Assembly: GCA_030386875.1 (NCBI GenBank)
Contig: CM059563.1
Location: 51,897,602 to 51,961,601 of the forward strand
Length of the DNA stretch: 64,000 bases
Origin: Morinoia aosen
Lineage: Eukaryota > Arthropoda > Malacostraca > Amphipoda > Talitridae
Reading direction: 5' to 3'
The notes under the pieces were generated by a model that made no database searches, was not told the origin of the DNA, and was given only the letters and a program-made list of their open reading frames with translations. Shown here piece after piece: positions 12,601 to 22,364 of the stretch (position 1 is the stretch's first letter; every line of letters begins with the position of its first letter). The translations under genes were made by a program, and so were the position numbers.

Positions 12601-13683
12601 CACTAGGGGTGTTCCCCCATAAGTCCTTAGCTTAACATCAGAAGGTCTCAGCTCGGGTCTTGACTTAGCTGGTATTTTAGAGTAGGTGGCCATTGAAAGG
12701 ATAGACCTGGCAGCACCTGTATCTACCTCCATCTCTAATGGCACACCATTTAGTAAAAATTTTATTTTGATTGGGGGTTTCATTTCCTCGGCTATTGAGA
12801 AAATCTCCCCATAACAGCCTAGATTAGCAACTGGATAGTCTGCACAGGTTGCATTGTTAGTTCTATTAGGGTTAGGGTGGTGTTCCCTCCCCCTTTTCTG
12901 ATGCATAGCATGCACAAAATTATTTTTGTTGCCTTTAGCAGAATTTTGATTTTTCGCTTTAAAGCAACATTTCTTAAGATGGCCTTTTTGGCCACAACCA
13001 TGACAAACACTGTCTTTATAGGGGCAATCTCTACGCCAGTGCAGATTACCACAGCCGCTGCATGCTGATTTGGGGCTAGCTTGAGCCTGAGTTTTGCCCT
13101 GAGGCTTAATAGCAGTTTGCTTTACTCTATGCTGGCCCACATTTAGTATGGAATTAGGTTGCCTTAACACAACCGTCTCCCTCAGTTGAGTTTCTTTGGC
13201 AGTTGCCAGATCCACGGCTTTTTTCCATGTGAGGTCAGCTTCATTAAGCAAGCAATTTTGAACATCATTACTGGCCACACCCAGTATGAACCTATCAAGA
13301 AGCGTCTCTTCCAGAACTTCCTGTTTGAAATTACAGGTGTCTGAAAGGGCCTTTAAGCTAGCCACAAAATCAGCAATGCTCTCCCTTTGTTTCTGGTTCC
13401 GCTTATGGAACCTAAACCTTTCAAAGATCTGGTTGCGTGTCGGCTTAAAATGCCGTCTTAACGCTTCCATGATCTCCTCATAGGTAGCATCTAAAAGTCT
13501 TTTAGGTGAGAGTAGGTCTTTGGCTAACCTAACAATTTTAGGACCCACCAGAGCAATAAATGTTTTAGCTTTATTTGAATCTTCCACTTTATTAATACTC
13601 AGGAAGCAGTTTAGCCTGACTTCATATTCTGGGAATTCTTCCTCTAAAGGATTGAATTCTCCCACTGAGCCTAGCATTGGCAT
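9667..13683 (-). CDS. Gypsy B Gag-Pol polyprotein
   Basis: A single 1338-residue frame encodes capsid and enzymes of a Ty3/Gypsy element. In order: a capsid-like gag region (about 1-190) with the typical RFRFHKRNQKQRESIADF stretch; two zinc knuckles at about 208-240 (CSGCGNLHWRRDC and CHGCGQKGHLKKC); an aspartic protease motif VDTGAARSIL near 319; reverse transcriptase with YLDDVLVSA near 603; RNase H with DSSAYGVGAVL and TDHKPLLGLF; an integrase zinc-binding region with HSGHAGSSRMKEL near 968; and the integrase core with IDYAGP, SDNATCFTS and HPSTNGLAERM near 1124. The one-frame Gag-Pol layout recalls K02A2.6-type Gypsy proteins; the exact lineage is inferred, not checked. The frame is open from the first ATG to the stop and looks whole. 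Confidence 0.93.
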   Translation of the reverse strand: MPMLGSVGEFNPLEEEFPEYEVRLNCFLSINKVEDSNKAKTFIALVGPKIVRLAKDLLSPKRLLDATYEEIMEALRRHFKPTRNQIFERFRFHKRNQKQRESIADFVASLKALSDTCNFKQEVLEETLLDRFILGVASNDVQNCLLNEADLTWKKAVDLATAKETQLRETVVLRQPNSILNVGQHRVKQTAIKPQGKTQAQASPKSACSGCGNLHWRRDCPYKDSVCHGCGQKGHLKKCCFKAKNQNSAKGNKNNFVHAMHQKRGREHHPNPNRTNNATCADYPVANLGCYGEIFSIAEEMKPPIKIKFLLNGVPLEMEVDTGAARSILSMATYSKIPAKSRPELRPSDVKLRTYGGTPLVICGVIRANIQREPGNMVPQLATFVIVDREGPALLGRDLIDSLGLTIVSNNVNKLTTCPEELANKFPDLFQPGLGCFKGRNFKIEVDPAVPPKFCKARNVPYTLRPKVEAELDRLVQEGILTPVQYSRWAAAIVPVLKADQSIRICGDYKLTVNRATRLDTYPIPRVEDLFSGLAGGVIYSKLDMSQAYAQLPLDEDSKELTVINTHRGLFAYNRLSFGIASAPGIFQRAMEGLLQGLPGVFCYLDDVLVSATNEQEHNKRLYQVLSKLQEAGLKLKMDKCQIGVAQVSYLGYQIDKDGLHPTAEKVAAIQNAPAPTNVTQLRAYLGLLNFYRKFLKSSATMLEPLNTLLRDKTPWKWDASQERAFQKSKQALLDSQTLVHFDPQKPIVVVADSSAYGVGAVLCHLIDGIERPAYFASRTLTATERNYSQTEKEALAMVFALRKFHCYLWGQDFTVVTDHKPLLGLFDPGRSIPPMASGRIQRWALLLQSYKFTLRHRSGVLLGTADALSRLPLTTPEEATPIPAEWTSLVNFLESAPVTSTHIRDGTLRDPVLSKVYKYCQVGWPSTVIGDPDLAPYTRRRDELSTQNGCVLWGARIIVPQALRQAIVDELHSGHAGSSRMKELARSYVWWPLLDKDLEETTKSCSECLSTRAAPTKAELHPWEWPAKPWHRIHIDYAGPMDGKYYLVIVDALSKWVEIFPTSTTTSSETISCLKHIFATFGFPVAIVSDNATCFTSAEFQEFVKACGVRHITSAPYHPSTNGLAERMVQTFKKNIRKSTEPLRLALDRFLFNYRLTPHTTTGVTPAELMLGRKVRSRLDLLWPSEAIASKVAQRQDAQKRYHPGSRAVDIPPESPVMVRQYTPGSPKWTPATTIEKTGPVSYKCQLKGGEVVRRHQDQVITCSNTIPEPLEQPTEETVVFPQPAQNSYPPPPTNEPDTGTPDYPTPTQEARMHEPPSANISRRSTRARKPVVRMDL

Positions 13684-13912
13684 TTTTACCCAGCTTTACA
13701 GCTAATTGTCAGATATCTACCTGAAATAGTAGTAGCAACAATATCAGTTGCAAGAGTGGCCAATTCAAGAGATTGTAATAATACACCTTGTTAAAAAAAT
13801 CAGAAATTTACAGCATCAATACTCTAGTCACTGAATAATAATATAAATTCTGAGTTCCTTCATTAGTCTAGCCTCTCCCAATAGTTCTACAAAAAAATAA
13901 TCCTCGTCGCCA
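13684..13912 (-). promoter_or_regulatory. Gypsy B leader and primer-binding site
   Basis: Between the 5' LTR and the gag start. On the minus strand TGGCGACGAGG (13912 to 13902) directly follows the LTR end and begins with the TGG expected opposite a tRNA CCA end. The remainder is an AT-rich untranslated leader. Confidence 0.75.
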
Positions 13913-13982
13913 GTATTATAGAGTGGATAGCCCTACACTAGAGCACAGCATAGGTTCCACATAGACACAACATAGATAGAGT
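13913..13982 (-). repeat. Gypsy B 5' LTR, 3'-terminal segment
   Basis: Matches 9185-9254 of the 3' LTR. It ends at GAGT (13979-13982), the target duplicated by Gypsy C. Confidence 0.92.
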
Positions 13983-14793
13983 TGTGGTGGTTCCATCTAG
14001 CTGTACGCGCTCACCACCACACAAGCTCATAAGCGCCACCTCACAGCCACGAAGTGATCCGGCTAAACAACCAATCAGCGATGAGATCTGGCGCTGGGGT
14101 GGCGGACCGAGCCTCTACAAGCCGCGCGCACCGAGCAGCCAGGCGACACCTCAGAACACTCACGTACGATTAGCTCAGCCTCAACTGCTTCAAAAGCGCC
14201 ACCCCGAGCCGGCTAACCAGAGGCTTGCTCGGTTCAGTGCGGCCGCTACCAGCCCTATATAAAGAGATGCGCGCTAAGCGCAGTTCAGTTCGCACAGCTC
14301 ACTCAGTGCACTCGCAGGAACCCTGATATTCACACAAGTCTTCTTCCTGCGAGCCTCGTCACTGCAGCGGCTCACACAAGCCTTCCAGCGAGCCTCCTCA
14401 CAGCAGCTCACAAGACTTCTCCTTGCGACTCTCCGCGCAGTGACTCCGACATTCACTAGTCTCGGCTGCTCAGCAAGCAGTAGCCTCTCGGCCTCCATCG
14501 CCACCTCGACGGCACCGCTACGCCACGGCACGCACAACGCGACTTACCGACAACCGTCGGTCCTCCAAGTCGTCCATGTGTACTATACTACCTGCCTGTA
14601 ATCATTTACCTCATGTGCCATACTGTCGGCGATCTTCTCAATAATACGGCCTTTATTCCAGTTGTGTATTCCTTATCCTGTCGGGTTCGTTTGCACCTCA
14701 GGCACTCACTTCGGCGGGCAAAGATATTTCACAAGTCTATCGATATTCACAAGTCTGCCCGGAGTGTAAAGCAGCCTGAGGGAGAACACCACA
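13983..14793 (+). repeat. Gypsy C 5' LTR
   Basis: 811 bp, intact, GC-rich. A TATATAA box stands at 14256-14262, followed by the presumed start of R, and an AATAAT-type signal lies near 14640. It holds a single ACTCACGTA at 14158-14166, the site duplicated around the LINE pair in the sister LTR. Confidence 0.93.
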
Positions 14794-14794
14794 C

Positions 14795-14812
14795 TGGTGA
14801 CCCCAGAGTGAC
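14795..14812 (+). promoter_or_regulatory. Gypsy C primer-binding site
   Basis: TGGTGACCCCAGAGTGAC begins one base after the 5' LTR. The Gypsy A site (42567) has the same pattern, TGGTGACC...CAGAGTGAC, which supports a close relationship. Which tRNA it uses was not determined. Confidence 0.8.
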
Positions 14813-14827
14813 CCGGCAGGTGGAAGC

Positions 14828-15907
14828 ATGGCTTGGAAAGATGTCCGTTTACCCGCCTTCGAAGGCGACATGAAAGGATGGCTCCTCCACTGCGAAGTTT
14901 ACCTCGCCCAAATCCAAAATCTCAACGACGCTTCAAAGTTCGGGGCGCTCCTCGGAGGGCTACCCACGCACATCATCACCGGAGTACAAGAAGTACTGCT
15001 GAACCCTCCGGCTAACGGTAAATTCGACGCCCTAAAAGCCGCACTCATAAGACGTTTCGTTCGTCACGACGACGAGTCCAACTACGACGCCATAGTGAAA
15101 CTAACGCTCGGAGACAGCACGCCATCCGAGTTACTCTTGGACATGACGCGTCTCAACAACTGCAGACAAGCTCCGCTACCACCTTCAGTCATACGCTCCA
15201 TGCATCTTTCTAAATTACCGACTGAAGCGCAACCACTGATTGAAGCCTTAGGGAAAGGAAAAACAGACGACGAGTACGGAGAGATAGCAGATCAAGTTAC
15301 TACAAGGCAATCAACGTGCCGGGCCGCAACTACCAAGCCCGTCACCGTAAACGCGATCAAGCCATCGCCTACCCCGACAGTGTCAAGAGCAGAGTTTGAC
15401 GCAGCTATGAAAGAAATAGCCGAACTCAAGAAAATTCTAGGAAGAATAGTACGCTCGCACGAAGACACCCTCAAAGCCGACAACTGGCGGAATCAAGTTC
15501 CGGCACCTAGAAACCTTCAACACTCAAACGAAGGAAGCACGCTCGACCAAGTACACTGCTACTACCACCGTACATTCGGCGACCGTGCAAGAAAGTGCAC
15601 GACACCATGTAGCCATGATCAACGACGGCCGCACAGGATGGCAAGCGCCACATCCTACTCGCGGGCAAACGCAGCAGATTTGTTGTACGTCACCGACTCC
15701 AACAATACTCGGTATCTCGTCGATACCGGCTCGGCGGTCAGATTAATTCCGCCCGACGAAAAACACCCAACCAGACCCCCGTCCTACGATCTACTAGCGG
15801 CTAACGACACTCCAATAGCCTCAGACGAGACGCTGCCGTCACACGAACGCCCTTCTCAACAAGAAAGTCATATATCCACTGAGGCACTAGGAAACTCAAA
15901 AAACAAC
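14828..15907 (+). CDS. Gypsy C Gag with partial protease region
   Basis: The frame starts at the ATG 15 bp after the primer-binding site (MAWKDVRLPAFEGDMKGWLL). Residues about 1-170 resemble the capsid region of arthropod Gypsy gags: a short helical domain with PTHIITGVQEVLLNPP, comparable with PTQMLSDSNELIINPP in Gypsy A. A coiled segment follows (about 185-210). A knuckle-like motif HCYYHRTFGDRARKC near 238 has C-x2-H-x9-C-x3-C spacing rather than the usual CCHC form. A protease-like YLVDTGSAV near 297 is followed by sequence unlike a full enzyme, and the frame then runs into the polypurine tract and 3' LTR. The product could be a capsid protein only. Pol is absent. Confidence 0.85.
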
Positions 15908-15918
15908 AGGGGGGCACC
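15908..15918 (+). promoter_or_regulatory. Gypsy C polypurine tract
   Basis: AGGGGGGCACC directly precedes the 3' LTR start TGTGGTGG at 15919. Confidence 0.7.
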
Positions 15919-16102
15919 TGTGGTGGTTCCATCTAGCTGTACGCGCTCACCACCACACAAGCTCATAAGCGCCACCTCACAGCCACGAAGTGATCCGGCT
16001 AAACAACCAATCAGCGATGAGATCTGGCGCTGGGGTGGCGGACCGAGCCTCTACAAGCCGCGCGCACCGAGCAGCCAGGCGACACCTCAGAACACTCACG
16101 TA
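15919..16102 (+). repeat. Gypsy C 3' LTR, first segment
   Basis: Identical by eye to the start of the 5' LTR. It ends with ACTCACGTA (16094-16102), the left copy of the 9-bp duplication that brackets the LINE pair. Confidence 0.93.
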
Positions 16103-16151
16103 GGGGGGGGGGGGCGGTGACAATAGGAAAGAAGAGAAGAGAATTAGAGTT

Positions 16152-16168
16152 TGGCACAGAGTGTGCCA
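16152..16168 (-). promoter_or_regulatory. 3' stem-loop of the LINE, left copy
   Basis: TGGCACAGAGTGTGCCA is a perfect 7-bp stem with a 3-base loop, about 50 nt from the poly(C) end. The same hairpin occurs at 20847-20863 in the right copy. In several LINE families a 3' hairpin is the RT recognition signal; that role here is inferred. Confidence 0.6.
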
Positions 16169-17716
16169 GAAGAGAAATAGGAGAGAAAAGGAAAGGGATA
16201 GTGGAAGAAGAAAAAGGCGCTTAACGCATAATTAGGTGATCTTGTGCATCTTGTGTTCGTTATACTGCTAATTAGTTAATTTGATAAGGGAAAAGTACCC
16301 GTCAGGGCTTTTTATGCTAAAAAATTGTTCATGTTTTCTATTGTGCCGCGTCTACTTTGCTCTATTGTATTATTATATGCACGGTAGAGGGCGACATCAG
16401 CAATCCGTACATGAAGTGAATTTAAGTTTGAGCTCAGGCAACTTGTGCTCATCTACAATACCCTATATACATACACTATATATACATACACTATATACTA
16501 ACATATACATATATTATATTTATTTATGGTTTTTTTTTTATATATTTTTTTATATATATTTTTTTTTTTTTTTACATATATATGCATATTCACAAAATTT
16601 ACATACATATACACACATTCATACCAGACACATGCACCGAAATGCTTTTTTTTTTTTTTTTTTTTTTTTTTCCATTGTGCACACACGCGACAAACAAACA
16701 TACTTATGAGTACATACAATTTTTTATTTTTTTTTTTATTTTTTTTTTTTTATCGTACATATATATACATACCACACACAGCAGAAGAGCACACAAATAG
16801 TTATATACATCCCATACTCAAACACCCAGAAACCTACACACGCACCCGACGATACTCATGCACACCAATATGCATATATACATAATTAGTTTTTTTTGTT
16901 TTTTTCATTTTTTTTTCTTTTTATCTTTTTTTTTTATTTATTTATTTTTTTTTATTTTTTTTTTATTATTTTTTTTTTTATTTTTTTTTTTTTTTTTTAT
17001 TTTTTTTTTTATTTTTTTTTTCACCTATACTACATTCCAGCTATCTAAGTTACACTTGTCTTACCTATATAGTAAGCATTACCTAAAATTTCATTCGTGG
17101 TACTGAACTATGACTTAGGCCTATCTAGTTATTAAGCAACGGTATCAACAATTTAATATCTACACATGTACATCATCTAGTGCCTATGATTAATGTATGA
17201 GTTTTCACCTATACACTATTTTATTTACAATTTTATCTATTCTTATGGTAATTTTCACCTACCATACCTACCTACGTATATACATACAATTCAAGTTAAT
17301 TATTATTCACAACATATATACAATTATAGCGTCTGTGCACATCCTACATTATATACACCTAGATACAATTTTGCAGACATGCACTTAACACTACATACCT
17401 TTTTTACAGAAAGGCTATTGAATGATTAGAGGTGCAAGTAAACAGGAATTTAAGAACTTTTTAAAATAATGAAAAATAATTAATGGAAATTTTTTTTTTT
17501 TTTTTTTTTTTGTCAGTGCGATTGAAATGAAGTAAAATGTCTGGGGTTTCGGCTTCCCACCCATGGGGGGGAAGACCGTCCTACCGCTCGCCAAAACCCC
17601 AGAAAAACAAAAAATAAATGTAAATGAAAGTATTTTTGGTCTTCCCCCACTTCCTCCGAAGAGGTTTTAGAATTTGTTGGTTTTTCGTATAGATATGTTT
17701 GTTAAATATTGGTGGT

Positions 17717-20452
17717 TCAATTGAACTTTGGAGGGGGAGGAGGGGCCATTGCGAGTAACCTTGAGCTTTTGAATCTGGAGTTTTGTTCTGAGATGAGGTC
17801 TGGTGGGAATGTTAGATTAGTATACAGATCGGGGTCAAATTGCTGCATATTGTTCCAGATTTTGTTTGCGTGCTCATGCAACAGTATATTGATGGGAGGG
17901 ACCTTTAGTTGTATGTGCATGTATTCAGATGGTATTGCGTCTATTAGTGTGTTGCCTGTGATGAATCTGAGAGCTTTGTTTTGAACCTTTTGCAGTTTGG
18001 ATATTGATGATGCTGATGCTGTGTGTAATGGTATAACCGGGTATATTAGTGGTGATCTTACATAGGCCATGTAGAGTTTTAATTTCGTTTTTGTGGACAG
18101 ATGAGTGAAACGGAGAATTCTGTTTAGATTTTTGTACGCTATTGCTTGTCTAATGGAAGCCTGAGATGAAATGCCTTGTGACGTTATGTTTAGTCCTAAA
18201 ACTTTGCCTCTATTTGTGTATGGAATCACTTGGTTGTTTATCATTACATCAAGAGTTTTCCTTCGACTGATTGGAATAATGGCAAATTTGCTGCTGTTGG
18301 TTAGGATTTTCCATTTATTTTCGAATGAATTGATCTGTTCTATTGCTTTTTTGGTTCTTAATGTTGCAAATCTCAACGAATATTGTCCGGCTGTTATTTG
18401 GGTGATGTCGTCTGCGAAACATATATAGTCCGTATGTGGTAATGGAGGAGGCAGATCGTGGGTGTAGAAGCTGTAAAGCGTGGGGGATAAACATGCTCCT
18501 TGGGGTACGCCGGTGTGCAATGCGAATTTGGGTCCTATGTAATTTGCTATCCTTATTGCTGCTGTTCTATTGCTCAAGTAGTTGCTCAGAGTCCGTAAAA
18601 ATAGAGGGGGAAGGTTTTTTTGTGATAATTTAAAGATCAAGCCAGAGTGTCACACCTTGTCAAATGCTTTCTTTACGTCTCTCAAACAGATGTCTATTTT
18701 ACACTTTTGTGCTAGTTTGATTGATATAGTTTCGTGAAGTGTTGCTAGGGCCGTGTGAGTTCCTCGGTTGCATCTAAATCCATGTTGCCTGCTGTTGAAA
18801 AGGTTCTGAATTGTGAAAAAATTTGTCAATCTGTTGTTTAGGATTTTGTCTAGTAATTTACCTTGTACATCTAGAAGGGAGATCGGCCTATAATTCTGCA
18901 CTAGTTTAAGGGATGAATTTGGTTTCGGTAAAAAAATCATTGTTGCATGTTGTAAGCTGTCGGGGAAATAGCCTGCAGATATAGACATGTTGAAGATATA
19001 AATGAGAAAATGTATCATGTTTTTTGGGAGGTTTTTTAGTTGCAGAGTGGTTATGCCTGTTATTCCTGGTGCTTTCTGCTTAAATGATCTGAGTGCGTGC
19101 AGTAGCTCTTCATATGATATAGGGGGAAAATGAATTGGATCAAGTCTGTTAATATTTCCTGTTCTGTGAGGGACAATCGAATGTGCTATGTTGTTTATGT
19201 GATTATTTACTGCTTCAATATGTTCTCTGTCAAAAAAAGGTTCGTCCTGCTCGGTAAATATTTCCTCCCAATGCTCTCTGAAAATAGGTTCTTTTTCTTG
19301 TGGTGTGTGTAATTGAATTTTATTGTTTTCTATATATGGGATTATTTGTTTTGAGTTGTTCCCCATCATCCTCTTGCAGGATGACCAGAATGCCTTCGGG
19401 TCCTCCTGCAGTTCAAGATTCTTAATTAGTTCTTCCCAGGTTTCATGATATTTTCTTTTGTATGCTTCCTGTAGTTTGGTTTTGATTGCGGTCAGGTGTC
19501 TATTGAGTTCTATGGAAGGGCCGTTTGTGTAAACATATTGCATTGTTTGCTGGTATTGTGCTTGTAATTGCAGGGTTTCATGAGTTGGTTTGATTCCTGG
19601 TATGATTCTGTGAGTGATAAGTGGGATCGTTGCTTTGGTGGCGTCCAATACGTGTTTTGTCCACATTTCCAAATAATGATCTATTTCATTAAGCGTCGGG
19701 TCCTGTTTCAATGGGGGTGTGACTGCTGAAAGTTTCTGTCTATAGGCTTGCCAATCTGCTTTATGAAAATGTCTTCGAGGTTTTATGGGAATTTGTATTG
19801 GATTTGCCGATATTGTTGCTATTATGGGAATGTGATCTGATGGAGTGATTGGTCCCGGCTTCAGAAAGATATTGTGGTAAGCTTGTTTGTTCTGCAGGAC
19901 TATATCTGGTGAGGTGGCGCTATTATGAGTTATTCTGGTGGGAAAATATGGTCCAACGTATGTGCATTTGTGTCTGGTGATTAGGTAGTAGAGATGTTTC
20001 CCCCTATTATTCCAGTTTGAGTATCCTGTTATATCGTGTGCTGCATTAATGTCGCCAAGAAAGTAAGTTGGATGAGGTCTGTTAAAAAGCGTGTGAAAGT
20101 CTATGAAATGCAGGTAGTCCGTTCTGGGGGGTGTATAAGTAGTGCCTATAGTGATTGGTCCTTGGAACGTGTCTATTGTTACTGCCATCATGTCTGAATG
20201 AAAATTATCGTGAAGTCTGTATGAGATGTTTTTCTTGAGAGCTATTGCGGTGCCTGCGTAATTTTCGTTCAACTTATTTGAATAGAATGTATTGTAATTG
20301 AAGATCTTGAGAGGTTGATTGTTTGTGAGGCAGTGACTATTGATGAGTATGATATCTGAGTCCAGTGTATTATATATGTTTGATAGAGTGATTTTATTGG
20401 TATTCCAAGATAGTACGTTGTGTTGAATTATTGTTATTTTCTTCAAATTCAT
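17717..20452 (-). pseudogene. LINE ORF2 (endonuclease-RT), left copy, one stop
   Basis: Same 911-codon ORF2 as the right copy, with an in-frame TGA at 18650-18652 (codon 601) where the right copy has TGG. The Trp belongs to the conserved KAFDKVWHSGL stretch of reverse transcriptase. Both sides stay in frame: 600 residues before (APE endonuclease and the first part of RT) and the rest of RT down to 17717. Only a few amino-acid differences from the right copy are visible (for example IIPY/IVPY, SLQH/SLKH and LYTN/LYTS). It starts MNLKKITIIQHNVLSWN. The stop should abolish a complete polypeptide unless read through. Confidence 0.92.
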
Positions 20453-20796
20453 TTTTGAGCAATTAATTTTTTGGGTTTCTTAGTGTCTGCTATTAGTGAC
20501 TGGTGTCTCGGAAGATTTATGAAGTCCTCGTGGGGGATAATGTTTAGTTTGGTTCTTGTAAATTGTACCCTGTTGTTTTTTATGTATTCCAGTAATGTTT
20601 GCGATCTCATGTCTTGAACTGTAAATTTTAATCCTTTGTCATTTTCTTTTGTATTGAGTTCCTGGATGTACCATTCTGTTGGGGGATTTTCTGGAATTGG
20701 TGAGTTGTCGAGGAAATTTCTGTAGAGTTTAATATTAAAGTTGTGCTTATTGTCCAGTACTATGCTTGAATTTCCAACGTCATCACTGATCCTACG
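20449..20796 (-). pseudogene. LINE ORF1 C-terminal remnant, left copy
   Basis: The same C-terminal ORF1 sequence as in the right copy, open up to the truncation at the poly(C) of the neighbouring copy. It starts about 80 bp further into ORF1 than the right copy does and ends in the ATGA overlap with ORF2. Confidence 0.8.
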
Positions 20797-20846
20797 GGGG
20801 GGGGGGGGGCGGTGACAATAGGAAAGAAGCGAAGAGAATTAGAGTT

Positions 20847-20863
20847 TGGCACAGAGTGTGCCA
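20847..20863 (-). promoter_or_regulatory. 3' stem-loop of the LINE, right copy
   Basis: The identical 17-base hairpin TGGCACAGAGTGTGCCA at the same distance from the poly(C) end as in the left copy. Confidence 0.6.
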
Positions 20864-21212
20864 GAAGAGAAATAGGAGGAGAGAAAAGGAAAGGGATAGT
20901 GGAAGAAGAAAAAGGCGCTTAACGCATAATTAGGTGATCTTGTGCATCTTGTGTTCTTTATACTGCTAATTAGTTAATATAAAAAGGGAAAAGTACCCAT
21001 CAGGGCTTTTTATGCTAAAAATAATTCATGTTTTCTATTGTGCCGCGTCTACTTTGCTCTATTGTATTATTCAATGCACGGTAGAGGGCGACATCAGCAA
21101 TCCGTACATGAAGTGAATTTAGATTTAGGCTCAGGCAACTTGTGCTCATCTACACTACCCCATATACATACACTATATACACATATACTATATACTAACA
21201 TATACATATATA

Positions 21213-21246
<34 letters not shown>

Positions 21247-21259
21247 TTCATTTATTCAT

Positions 21260-21295
<36 letters not shown>

Positions 21296-21358
21296 CATAT
21301 ATATGCATATTTACAACTTTACATACATATACACACATTCATACCCGACACGCACCCC

Positions 21359-21389
<31 letters not shown>

Positions 21390-21531
21390 CCTTGTACATA
21401 TATACACACCACACACCACAAGAACACACAAATAGTTATATACATCCCATACTCAAGCACCCACAAACATACACACGCACCCGACGACACTCATGCACAC
21501 CAATATGCATATATACATCATTATTATGGAT

Positions 21532-21564
<33 letters not shown>

Positions 21565-21586
21565 CCATATATATATAATTTTTTAT

Positions 21587-21624
<38 letters not shown>

Positions 21625-21643
21625 TCATTATTATTATTATTAT

Positions 21644-21690
<47 letters not shown>

Positions 21691-22364
21691 TACATTCTAG
21701 CTATCTAAACAATTACACTTATCTTACCTACACAGTAAGCATTACCTAAAATTTCATTCGTGGTACTGAACTATGACTTAGGCCTATCTAGTTTATTAAG
21801 CAACGGTATAAACAGTTTAATATCTACACATGTACATCATCTAGTGCCTATAATTGATGTATGAGTTTTTACCTATACACTATCTTAATTACAAGTTTAT
21901 CTATTCTTATGCTAATTCCACCTACCATACCTACCTACATATATACATACATTTTAAGTTAATTATTGTTCTCAACATATATACAATTATAGCGTCTATG
22001 CACATCATACATTATATACACCTAGATACAATTTTGCAGCCCTGCACTTAACACTACATACCTTTTTTACAGAAAGGCTATTGACTGATTAGAGGTCCAA
22101 GTAAACAGGAATTAAGAACTTTTAAAGTAATGAAAAATAATTAATGAAAAACATTCTTTTGTCAGTGCGATTGAACTGAAGTGAAATGTCTGGGGTTTCG
22201 GCTTCCCACCCATGGGGGGGAAGACCGTCCTACCGCTCGCCAAAACCCCAGAAAAACAAAAATAAATGTATATGAAAGTATTTTTGGTCTTCCCCCACTT
22301 CCTCCGAAGAGGTTTTAGAATTTGTAGGTTTTTCGTATAGATATGTTTGTTAAATATTGGTGGT

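Larger units (their letters stand above)
16103..20796 (-). mobile_element. LINE pair, left copy (nested level 5)
   Basis: A 4.7-kb non-LTR retrotransposon copy on the minus strand. Its 3' end (left) is a poly(C) tail (12 G on the plus strand, 16103-16114) against the target ACTCACGTA. Its 5' end (right) is truncated inside ORF1 and joins directly to the poly(C) tail of the right copy. Only the C-terminal part of ORF1 (20449-20796), ORF2 and a 1.6-kb 3' UTR remain. The copy is nearly identical to the right one. The 3' UTR is rich in A runs and TA/CA microsatellites, seen as long T runs on the plus strand. Confidence 0.9.

Noticed and set aside
14274-14537. Minus-strand 87-codon frame in the Gypsy C LTR, repeated at 25640-25903
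   Set aside because: It is an open frame of GC-rich LTR sequence, antisense to the promoter and R region, present in both LTRs, without motifs.
16281-17106. Open frames rich in Phe, Tyr and Ile, and similar ones at 21303-21708
   Set aside because: They are products of T runs and TA/CA microsatellites in the LINE 3' UTR, which reads as A-rich on the minus strand.
20797-20809. G run between LINE copies as an assembly gap or sequencing artefact
   Set aside because: The same G run followed by the same CGGTGACAATAGG occurs at 16103, where it adjoins the duplicated target, so it is the element end. Its exact length may still be unreliable.
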